From positions 248,001 to 312,000 of the forward strand of contig NZ_JAJNCY010000004.1 of assembly GCF_021026335.1 (NCBI RefSeq): a stretch of DNA of 64,000 nt. The letters run 5' to 3'. The notes below the pieces were generated by a model. It was not told the origin of the DNA, did no database searches, and worked only from the letters and a program-made list of their open reading frames with translations. Shown here one piece after another: positions 35,936 through 45,500 of the stretch. The stretch is from Rhizobium sp. C1. Lineage in GTDB: Bacteria; Pseudomonadota; Alphaproteobacteria; Rhizobiales; Rhizobiaceae. The position numbers and the translations under genes were made by a program. Each line of letters starts with the position of its first letter. Position 1 is the stretch's first letter.

Positions 35936-37117
35936 TCAGTTCTTGGCGGCGTCTGCGTAACGGGCAAGCCCCGACAGCGCCAGAACCGCAAGCAGAAACA
36001 CCGGCAACGTCAGGAACACGGTCGAAAAGCTCGTATGTTCGGCGGCAAATCCGATTGCCGACGGGGCAAACAGCATGCCGGAATAACCGAGGAAGGTCGT
36101 GACCGAGAGCGCCACGCCCTGCGCAAAGCCCGGCAGATTGCCAGCCGCCGAAAAGGCGATCGGCACCATGTTGGAAATGCCGATCCCGCAGATGGCAAAG
36201 CCGATGAAGGCGACGACCATGTTCGGCGCGGACCCTGCCGTCACCAGCCCGATGATCGCCATGACGGTGCAGAAACGGAAGGTCTTCACGGCTCCGAAAC
36301 GGTCGCGCACCAGATCGCCGGCAAAGCGCATGATCGTCATCGTAAAGGCGAAGGCCCCGAAGGCAAAGCCGGAAAAGGCCAGTGACGCCCCGAGCTCGCG
36401 GCGGATATAGAGCGCTCCCCAGTCCAGCACCGAGCCTTCCGGCACCATCGAGAACAGCGCCATGATGCCGAGCAGCCACGGCAGCGGGCTCAAGGGAAGC
36501 TTTGCCTTCTCCCGCGCCTCGCTCGCATGCGGCACGTCGTGGAACAGATGAGGCCACACCGCTGCCAGGAGCCCGAAGCCGACAACCGTCAGCACGACGG
36601 AATGGCCGACGGTTCCAAGCCTTTCGATCAGGAACCCGCCCGTCATCGTGCCGACAAAGGTGCCGAGGCTCCAGAAGGCATGGCAGGAGGACATGATCGA
36701 ACGGCGCATGGACTTTTCGGTCTCAACCGCATTGGCGTTCATCGAAACGTCCATCGCGCCGGTCAATCCGCCGAACAGAAAGATGGCGATGGCACCCAGC
36801 CAGATGCTGGGGGCAAGGCTGAGAAGAAGAATGGTCGGCAGGAAGAGGATCGTCGCCGTCTTAGCCACCTTGGTCGATCCGAAACGGGCAATCTGCGTGC
36901 CTGTCACCGGCATCAGCATCAACGATCCCACGCCCATGACGAGGATCATGATACCGAGTGCGCCCGGATCGAGCCCGAGGCGGCTTGCAAATTCGGGTAT
37001 TTTCGGCGCCCAGGCGCCCATCATGAGGCCGTTGATGAAGAAGAGGGCGGAGACGGCCAGCCGCTCGCGCGTGAAATAACCGGACCGGCCGGCGCGCGCC
37101 TCCCCATTGCGGTTCAT
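35936..37117 (-). CDS. Major facilitator superfamily transporter
   Basis: The 393-residue protein has twelve hydrophobic segments and the MFS loop motif in GTQIARFGSTKVAK. It resembles the YbjJ-like branch, inner-membrane transporters of unknown substrate. Its start follows a GGGAGGATCGGG ribosome site. It is convergent with the LysR gene, end to end. Confidence 0.85.
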   Translation of the reverse strand: MNRNGEARAGRSGYFTRERLAVSALFFINGLMMGAWAPKIPEFASRLGLDPGALGIMILVMGVGSLMLMPVTGTQIARFGSTKVAKTATILFLPTILLLSLAPSIWLGAIAIFLFGGLTGAMDVSMNANAVETEKSMRRSIMSSCHAFWSLGTFVGTMTGGFLIERLGTVGHSVVLTVVGFGLLAAVWPHLFHDVPHASEAREKAKLPLSPLPWLLGIMALFSMVPEGSVLDWGALYIRRELGASLAFSGFAFGAFAFTMTIMRFAGDLVRDRFGAVKTFRFCTVMAIIGLVTAGSAPNMVVAFIGFAICGIGISNMVPIAFSAAGNLPGFAQGVALSVTTFLGYSGMLFAPSAIGFAAEHTSFSTVFLTLPVFLLAVLALSGLARYADAAKN

Positions 37118-37187
37118 CCCGATCCTCCCTCGTTTAAACCGATTCGATTGCGAAGATTAACCGTCTCGGACAACGAGAGGAACCCCG

Positions 37188-37703
37188 TCATTTCACGTGA
37201 ATCACGGCCCGGTTGCCGGCAATGGCCAGCAGACGCCGCATGTCGCGCGCCGTCACGGCAATGCAGCCTTCTGTGGGCTGGTAGCCCGGACGGGCGAGAT
37301 GCAGGAAGATCGCCGAACCTGCCCCGCGCCGGCGCGATGAGACATTCCAGTCCATGACGATAACGATGTCGTAGAGCGCGTCCGCGCGGCACATCGTTTC
37401 GTGGCTCTCCTTGAGCGGCAGACGTGAGAGCCGGTTATAAGCCGGGCTTTTCGGATCGTCGCACCAGACCATCACCTTGCGCGACGGGAACATCGGCAGC
37501 CGCGTGACGGGCCGCGCGACCCGATCACTGCGCCAGAAGCCGTAAAGCAGACGAAGAGGTGCGCGCGGCGTGTGCCCGTCCCCCTCGCGCTTCAGCATGC
37601 CGATCCCCGAGCGGCCAAGCGCGCAATTCAGCGTCAGCGGGCCAACCTTGAGATAGCCCTGGCGATGATCGCGCGCCGACGGCCGGACTTCGAATGATTG
37701 CAT
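37188..37703 (-). CDS. L,D-transpeptidase catalytic-domain protein (YkuD family)
   Basis: The protein of about 171 residues is little more than a YkuD fold. The catalytic signature appears as IFLHLARPGYQPTEGCIAVTARD, with the histidine and nucleophilic cysteine of L,D-transpeptidases, which make 3-3 peptidoglycan cross-links or attach proteins. No signal peptide is visible from ATG 37703, nor from GTG 37715, although such enzymes act in the periplasm. Export by another route or a start further upstream cannot be excluded. A parS-like half-palindrome TTTCACGTGAA lies over the last codons. Confidence 0.85.
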   Translation of the reverse strand: MQSFEVRPSARDHRQGYLKVGPLTLNCALGRSGIGMLKREGDGHTPRAPLRLLYGFWRSDRVARPVTRLPMFPSRKVMVWCDDPKSPAYNRLSRLPLKESHETMCRADALYDIVIVMDWNVSSRRRGAGSAIFLHLARPGYQPTEGCIAVTARDMRRLLAIAGNRAVIHVK

Positions 37704-37846
37704 CGCGCTCTTCACGACCTCTTGCCTTGTCCGTGATCGACAACCTGCCTATTCGGGCGGCATTGGAAATCGATTGGGCAATTGTTTTCATTTCTGCGCC
37801 GATGATTTAGAAACCTGTTCATGTTTGATGCAAGGGCTTTTGGCTG

Positions 37847-38530
37847 ATGGGCACCCGGACGATTTTGCTGGTGGACGACGACGACGACCTGCGCGAGATG
37901 CTGGTCGACCAACTGGGGCTTTATGAGGAGTTCCACGTCCTGCAGGAAAAAACCGCAACGAAGGGGGTGCAGGCAGCCCGCAACAACCCTGTCGATCTGC
38001 TGATCATGGATGTCGGTCTCCCTGACATGGACGGCCGCGAGGCCGTGAAATTGCTGCGCCGCGGCGGTTTCAAGGCCCCGATCATCATGCTGACCGGACA
38101 CGACACGGATTCCGACACCATTCTCGGACTGGAAGCCGGCGCCAACGACTATGTGACCAAGCCCTTCCGGTTCGCCGTGCTTCTCGCCCGCATGCGCGCG
38201 CAGTTACGCCAGCATGAGCAGAGCGAGGACGCGACCTTCACGGTCGGTCCCTACACGTTCAAGCCCAGCCAGAAACTGCTGGTCGACCAGTCGGGCCAGA
38301 AAATCCGCCTGACGGAAAAGGAAGCGGCCATCATCCGCTACCTTTATCGCGCCGGCCAGAAGGTCGTAACCCGCGACGTGCTGCTGGAAGAGGTCTGGGG
38401 TTATAACTCCGGCGTCACCACGCATACGCTGGAAACCCATGTCTACCGCCTGCGCCAGAAGATCGAGCGCGACCCGTCCAACGCTGAAATCCTGGTCACC
38501 GAAAACGGCGGCTACAAGATCATTCCGTAG
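37847..38530 (+). CDS. OmpR/PhoB-family response regulator
   Basis: The 227-residue protein has a receiver domain with the acidic pocket DDDDD (10-14), phospho-acceptor Asp55, Thr83 and Lys105, and an OmpR-type winged helix (about 130-227) with HTLETHVYRLRQKIE. No histidine kinase is adjacent, so it is an orphan in this window. Orphan-like regulators of this kind in alphaproteobacteria include the envelope regulator CenR, but identity cannot be fixed here. ATG 37847 opens the receiver. A hairpin repeat begins on the last base of its stop codon. Confidence 0.92.
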   Translation: MGTRTILLVDDDDDLREMLVDQLGLYEEFHVLQEKTATKGVQAARNNPVDLLIMDVGLPDMDGREAVKLLRRGGFKAPIIMLTGHDTDSDTILGLEAGANDYVTKPFRFAVLLARMRAQLRQHEQSEDATFTVGPYTFKPSQKLLVDQSGQKIRLTEKEAAIIRYLYRAGQKVVTRDVLLEEVWGYNSGVTTHTLETHVYRLRQKIERDPSNAEILVTENGGYKIIP

Positions 38531-38580
38531 AGTTTGTCAGGGAAAAGTGGGCGCCGGTTTTCCCGAAAAGACAAACGAGA
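38530..38580 (+). repeat. Dispersed hairpin repeat, copy after the response regulator
   Basis: It begins on the last base of the TAG stop. Outer arms TTTGTC and GACAAA and inner arms GGGAAAA and TTTTCCC pair fully and differ from the other copies. Confidence 0.7.
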
Positions 38581-38626
38581 AACAAAGAAGCCAGAACCCG
38601 AGAGGTTCTATAATCCGAGACACTCC

Positions 38627-39079
38627 ATGTCGCTGAAGTCCGATATAGACCTCTTGTCGCGTGTGCCGCTCTTTCGCGGCATGAATGACGAGCAATTGCG
38701 CCTTCTCGCCTTCGGTGCCGACAAGCGGCAGCTGACGCGCGGACATACGCTCTTCACGCCCGGAACCCGCGTCTCCACCGCCTTCGTCGTCTCTTCGGGA
38801 ATGATTGGTCTTGCCGTTCCGACCCGGCAGGGCAATCGCCGCATCGAGGATGCCGGTCCCGGCTCGCTGCTGTGTGAACTGGCGCTGATCAGCGAGCACG
38901 AATGCAGCCTGACAGCGGTCGCTGTCGAAGACAGTGAGGTCCTGCATGTCACCCGCTCGCTTTTCTCGCGGTTGATGGAAGAATTTCCGCAGGTTGCAGT
39001 CGTTCTGGACCAACGCATCCGCGACAACCTCAATCGGATGATCGGCGAGCTGAGCCGGATCGAGCAGAAATTCTCCTAA
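38627..39079 (+). CDS. Cyclic-nucleotide-binding domain protein (Crp-type effector domain only)
   Basis: The 150-residue protein is a single cNMP-binding beta-roll (LSRVPLFRGMNDEQLRLLAFGADKR, then GPGSLLCELALI and SLTAVAVEDSEVLHV) followed by a helix, with no DNA-binding domain. It might bind a nucleotide and a protein partner. ATG 38627 is preferred over an ATG at 38534 that lies within the repeat. A consensus -10 TATAAT (38609-38614) lies only 12 bp before the ATG, with no clear -35, hinting at a very short or absent 5' leader. Confidence 0.85.
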   Translation: MSLKSDIDLLSRVPLFRGMNDEQLRLLAFGADKRQLTRGHTLFTPGTRVSTAFVVSSGMIGLAVPTRQGNRRIEDAGPGSLLCELALISEHECSLTAVAVEDSEVLHVTRSLFSRLMEEFPQVAVVLDQRIRDNLNRMIGELSRIEQKFS

Positions 39080-39505
39080 GACAAGGGAAGTCCTGCAGCA
39101 GGGCAGCGCAGAAGAAAAACCACCCGTCAGGATTCAGCGTGTCACGGTAATTGCAACTCTCTATATTTGCCTAGACTCTACCCAGCGAAGCTTAGCGCTT
39201 AACCATTTTTAAACGTTTAAAGTCTCCTTGCCTTTTAGGCGCAAAATTGCCATTTTTCTACATCACGGCAAAACTGCATACCCTTGCGGGTGGCTGCGGA
39301 ATCGGGGGAGCCTGCATGTCAGGCAAGAATGACCGGAGGGTGATGTGACCGCCTGACCGGCATAAGATGTTGTTTCTATACGTCGTCCTGCTTTTCTTCA
39401 TCCATCATTCAGATTCGCTCGATTAGGGGTATCCCTCGCGATGCCCTATTTCGGACGGCTGCAGACGGTAAGGGCTTGCGGGCAAATGAGCGGCAATGCC
39501 GCAAA
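39080..39505 (+). promoter_or_regulatory. Long A/T-rich leader of chvB with a 14-bp palindrome
   Basis: This 426-bp stretch holds no supportable gene. It contains the perfect palindrome TTTAAACGTTTAAA (39208-39221), next to TTAACCATTTTTAAAC, a near-match to a CtrA site with wrong spacing. A small hairpin GCGGC-AAT-GCCGC (39490-39502) ends three bases before the chvB ATG. No convincing sigma-70 promoter was identified. Confidence 0.5.
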
Positions 39506-42500
39506 ATGACGGAAGCTATCTTGGACACGACAACTCTTCAGAACACGCCGCGCCGGATCAAATCGGAAACCGAGACCCGGCGGATCGAGCACAACAACGC
39601 CATTCGCGCGGAATATCTGCCGATGGACGGGCTTGCCAAGGTTGGCGAGCGGCTCGCAACCGGCGAGATCAACACGCTTCCTGTCTTCGAGCCCTTCGAC
39701 TTCTTCGCGCGCAACAAGGAAAACGAGCGCGAAATCCTCCGCGTCTACCGTTCCGCCGCGCGCGACGTCGAAAACGGCGCTTCGATCACGCCGGCAGCCG
39801 AATGGCTGCTCGACAACCACTACATCATCGAAGAAGCCATCCAGGAAGTCCGCCGCGACTTCCCCAAGCGCTACTATCGCGAACTGACACTGATGCGTCT
39901 TGCCGGCAACGTGGAGATCCCGCGTACACTGGCACTCGCCTGGCTCTATGTCGCCCACACGCATTCCACAGTCTCCCGCGAAACGCTGACCGCTCTCGTC
40001 CAGGGCTTCCAGACGTTCGAAACTTTCTCCATCGGCGAACTGTGGGCCATTCCGTCGATGGTGCGTTTCGTCCTGGTCGAAAACCTCGCCCGCATTTCGA
40101 CACGCGTCGAAAACTCCCGCCGCATGCGCAAGTGGGCCAATGACGAGGCTGACCAGCTTCTCCGCATCAAGGACCCCGCACGTCTCGCCGAAAAGCTGAA
40201 GACCCTGGAAGAGCCGGCGCGCGACAACACGTTCGCAGCCCAGTTCCTCTATCGCCTGCGCGACGGCAGCCACACCTCCGGCATGGCCATCGCCTGGCTA
40301 GAAGCCGAGCTCGAAAAGCGCGGCAGCGACGGCGAGGAAGTGATCGTCAACGAGCACAATCGCCTCTCCTCCGGCAATGCGACGATGAGCAGCATCATCC
40401 GGTCGCTGCGCGAGATCGATGACGGCGAATGGCCGGTCTGGGTGGAAAGCGTCAGCAAGGTGGACAGCCTGCTGGGCGAAGGCACCGATTATCACGATCT
40501 CGATTTCGGCTCGCGCAACCAGTATCGCGACACGATCGAGGAACTTGCCAAACGCTCGAGCTTCTCGGAAATCGACATCGCCTCGAAAGCGATGGAGCTG
40601 GCCGCCAATCGCAACGCCAATGTGGGCGAATTCCTCGCCGGCAAGCGGATTGGCGAATTGAAGGAGGCCATCGGCTACAGCAATTCGCTGCTGGATTATG
40701 GCCGCATCTGGCTGCGCAAGCTCGACTGGCTGGCGATTGCCGCGCCGGTCAGTGTCCTGACGCTGCTGGTCATGGGCTTCATGGCTTGGTTCCTGACGCA
40801 TGCAGGTGTTCCTTACGAACATATCCTGCCGCTCGCCGTGCTTTTCGCTCTTCCCTCCTCGGAAGGCGCCATCGGCCTCTTCAATACCCTCTCGTCGTTC
40901 GTCCTGACCCCGTCGCGCCTGACGGGTTACGAATACAAGGACGGCATCCCGGCCGAGGAGCGCACGCTGCTCGTCGTCCCCTGCATGATCACGAGCCGTG
41001 ACACGGTGGACGAACTCGTCCGCAATCTCGAGGTTCACTATCTCGCCAACCCGCATGGCGAGATCTATTTCGCGCTTCTCTCCGACTGGGCCGATGCCCA
41101 GAAGGAAGAAACGCAGGCCGATATCGACGTTCTGAACTATGCCAAGAGCGAAGTGGCCAAGCTCGCCGCGCGCTATGCCTATGACGGCCGAAACCGTTTC
41201 ATGCTGCTGCATCGCCGCCGCCAATACAATCCGGCCGAAGGATGCTGGATGGGCTGGGAACGCAAGCGCGGCAAGCTGCACGAGCTGAACCTGCTGCTCC
41301 GCGGCGACCACGATACCAGCTTCATGACCGGCGCCAACCAGGTTCCGGAAGGTGTGCAATATGTCGTGACGCTCGACGCCGACACGCGCCTGATGCGCGA
41401 CGCGGTCACCAAGCTGGTCGGCAAGATCGCCCATCCGATCAACAAGCCCGTGATCGATCCGAAGACCCGCCGCGTCACGCAAGGCTACGGCATTCTGCAG
41501 CCGCGCGTGACACCGTCGCTCACGACCGGCAAGGAAGCCTCCGCCTTCCAGCGTATCTTCTCCGCCAATCGCGGCATCGATCCTTACGTCTTCACCGTCT
41601 CCGACGTCTATCAGGACCTGACCGGCGAAGGCACGTTCACCGGCAAGGGCCTCTATCACGTCGATGCCTTTGAGGCCGCCATCAAGGGCCGTATCGAGGA
41701 AAACCGCGTTCTCAGCCACGACCTTCTCGAAGGTTCGCTGTCGCGCTGCGCGCTGGTGACCGATGTCGAACTCGTCGAAGACTTTCCGACCCGCTACGAG
41801 GTCGAAAGCTCGCGCCAGCATCGCTGGGCGCGCGGCGACTGGCAGCTCCTGCCCTATATTTTCGACCCGCGCTCGGGGGTCAACGGCCTTGCCCGCTGGA
41901 AGATGCTCGACAACCTGCGCCGCTCGCTGACGCCGGCGGCCTGGACGCTGGCCGCCGTCTGGGGCTGGCTCCTGATGACGCCGATGTATGCCGTGCTCTG
42001 GCAGATCGCACTCATCCTGACGCTGACCATCTCGCCGACGTTGTCGCTGCTTTCCATCGTCATGCCGCGTCGCACGGACATCGTCATGCGGGGGCATTTC
42101 CAGCGCCTGCAGGACGAAATCCGCTCGGCTTCCGCCATGGTGGCGCTGCGCGCAACCTTCATCGCGCACAATGCCTATCTGATGACGGACGCGATCATCC
42201 GCGCCCTCTATCGCTCCATCGTCTCGGGCAAGCTGCTTCTGGAATGGCGCACCGCAGCCCAGGTGCAGAGCGGCGCACAGGGCGACGTGCACGCCTATTA
42301 TCGCTCGATGTGGCAGGCGCCGGTACTGGCAGCGCTCGCGCTCGGCTTTGCAGGCACCAAGGGCATCTACCACGTCTATGCCGGCCTGCCGCTCGGCATC
42401 GCCTGGATGCTCTCCCCCTATATCGCCTGGCGCGTCAGCCAGTCGGCCGAGACCGAAGACCGTCTCGAAACGCCGGCCGACGTGGTGCAGGGCCTGCGTC

Positions 42501-45500
42501 TGATCGCGCGCCGCACGTGGCGCTATTTCGAGACCTTCGTGACCCCGCAGCAGAACTTCCTGCCGCCGGACAACTTCCAGGAAACGCCGAACCCGGTCAT
42601 CGCGGCACGCACCTCGCCGACCAATATCGGCGTCTATCTTCTCTCCGTCGTCTCCGCCCGCGACTTCGGCTGGATCGGCTTCGAAGACACCGTGAGCCGT
42701 CTCGAACAGACGGTCGCGACTGTCGAACGGATGCAGAAATACCGCGGCCATCTGTTCAATTGGTATTACACGGAAACGCTGGAAACGCTGGGCCCGCAAT
42801 ATATCTCGGCGGTGGACAGCGGCAACCTCGCCGGCCACCTCATCGCGATCTCCTCGCAATGCCGCGACTGGGCGGAAGCACCCTCTGCGCATCTGCAGTC
42901 GAGCCTCGACGGCATAGCCGACGCCGTGATGATCTTCCAGGAGGCGATGGCCGAGCTGCCGGACGACCGCAAGACAGTTCGCCCGTTGCGCAAGCGCATC
43001 AAGGAACTGACCGCCGGCTTCCTGAAGACGCTCAACGAAGCCCGTAGTGAAAACGAGCCGGCCACGATCCATATCACGGGTCTCGCCGAGCTCGCCGAAG
43101 ACCTGGAAAAGCTCTCCGCCAATCTCGACCACGAGATCGGCAGCGAAAAGAGCGGCGAGGTTGCGTGGTGGGCTACTGCGCTGTCGCGCACCTGTCAGGC
43201 GCATGTCGCTGACAGCGAATTCGACTTCGCCATGATTGACGCGTTGCGCAAGCGCCTCGAAGTGCTGCGCGATACGACGCGTTCGCTCGCCTTCGCCATG
43301 GACTTCCGCTTCCTGTTCCGTCCGGAACGCCGGCTGCTGTCCATCGGCTACCGCGTCTCCTCCAACGAACTCGACGAAGCCTGCTACGACCTTCTGGCCT
43401 CCGAAGCCCGCCTCACCAGCCTCTTCGCAGTCGCCAAGGGCGACCTGCCGACGGAACACTGGTTCAAGCTCGGCCGTCAGGTCGTGCCGGTCGGCTCGCG
43501 CGGCGCGCTGGTCTCCTGGTCCGGCTCGATGTTCGAATATCTGATGCCGCCGCTCGTCATGCAGGAGCGTCAGGGCGGTGTGCTGAATCAGACCTCGAAC
43601 CTCGTCGTCAAGGAGCAGATGAACCACGCCCGCCGTCTGGGCGGCATTCCGTGGGGCATTTCGGAAGCGGCCTTCAACGCCCGCGACCACGAACTGACCT
43701 ACCAGTACACCAACTTCGGTGTGCCGACGCTCGGCCTCAAGCGCGGTCTCGGCCAGAACGCCGTGATTGCGCCCTATGCCTCGCTGCTCGCCAGCCAGTA
43801 TGCACCGGTCGAGGCGTTCGAAAACCTCCAGCGCCTGCGCAAGCTCGGCGCGCTCGGCCGTTACGGCTTCCACGATGCGGTCGACTTCACGCCGACCCGT
43901 GTCCCGGAAGGACAGACCTGTGCGGTGGTCTATAACTACATGGCCCACCACCACGGCATGTCGATCGCGGCTGTCGCAAACGTCGCCTTCAACGGCCACC
44001 TGCGCGAACTCTTCCACTCCGATCCGGTGATCGAAGCGGCCGAACTCCTGCTGCAGGAAAAGGCGCCGCGCGAAATCCCGGTCATGAGCGCCAAGCACGA
44101 GGCCAACCAGCCCGGCAACAAGGTCGGCGACAACCTGCCGCGTCCGGAAATCCGCACCATCGACAACCCGGAAGTGAAGGATCGCCAGACCGTTTTCCTG
44201 TCGAACGGCCATTACTCTGTCATGCTGACGACGGGCGGCGCGGGCTATTCACGCTGGAACGGCCAGACGGTTGCCCGCTGGAAGCCCGATCCGACCGAAG
44301 ACCGCCACGGCACGTTCATCTTCCTGCGCGACATGGAATCGGGCGAGTGGTGGTCCTCCACCGTCGAGCCCCGCCGCGCAAAGGGCGAAGTCAACAAAGT
44401 CATCTTCGGTGACGACCGTGCCGAATTCTACAAGACTGTCGGCACGTTGATGAGCCATGTCGAGGTGATTACCGGCACCGAGCACGATGCCGAAGGCCGC
44501 CGCATCACCATCACCAATCTCGGCCACGAAGATCGCCATATCGAGCTGACCTCCTATCTCGAGCCGGTGATTTCGACGGACGAGGCGGATATTGCCCATC
44601 CGCTCTTTTCGAAAATGTTCATCCGCACGGAAATCGGCCGCCGCGGCGATGTGATCCGCGCGTGGCGCAACAAGCGTTCGCCGAGCGATCCGGGTACGCA
44701 TATCGCGCACCTGATCGCCGATCCGACGGGCGAAACCCGTCCGACGGAATTCGAGACCAGCCGCCGGAACTTTATCGGCCGCGGCCGTTCGATCGCCGAT
44801 GCCGCCGCTTTCGATCCGGGCACAACGCTTTCGGGCACGGACGGCTACACGCTCGACCCGATCCTGTCGCTGCGCCGCGTCGTGCGCATCCCGGCCGGCA
44901 AGAAGGTCAGCGCCATCTTCTGGACGATTGCCGCACCGAACCGCGATATGATCGACCAGGCCATCGAGCGTTACCGTCACCCGGACGCCTTCGGCCACGA
45001 ATACATCCATTCTTGGACCCGCAGCCAGGTGCAGATGCGCCATGTCGGCGCCTCGCCGCAGGAGGCAACCGCCTTCCAGATCCTCGGCCGCTATCTGGTC
45101 TATCCGGAAACGCTCCTGCGCGCCGATGCCGGTTCGGCGGAAGCGATGGCCGCGTCGCAGACGGCATTGTGGCCGCTGGCGATCTCCGGGGACTTCCCGA
45201 TCTTCATGCTGCGCATCAACGACGACGTTGACCTCAACGTCGCCTGGGGCGCGCTGCGCGCACAGGAATATCTGCGCTCGCGCGGCGTCACCGCCGATCT
45301 GGTCATCGTGAACGAACGCGCCACGTCTTATGCGCAGGACATGCAGCACACGCTGGATTCCATGTGCGAGAATGCGCGCCTGCGCGGCCAGTCCGACGGT
45401 CCGCGCCAGCACATCTTCGCGGTACGCCGCGACCTGATGGACGATGCCACCTGGGCCTCCCTGCTCGCCTCCTCCCGCGCGGTCTTCCATGCCCGCAACG

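Noticed and set aside
37189-37204. parS-like CATTTCACGTGAATCA
   Set aside because: It matches 13 of 16 positions and overlaps the last codons of the YkuD gene, so chance is likely. It is mentioned only as support for the better site at 58409.
39202-39217. CtrA site upstream of chvB
   Set aside because: The TTAA halves are separated by 6 bp, whereas CtrA sites need 7.
40298-44212. A 1304-codon open frame on the minus strand opposite chvB
   Set aside because: It lies fully inside chvB, has no recognisable domain, and its composition is what the complement of GC-rich codons gives. The same applies to long minus-strand frames at 44249-45757, 22503-25208, 11867-13354 and 13613-15319.
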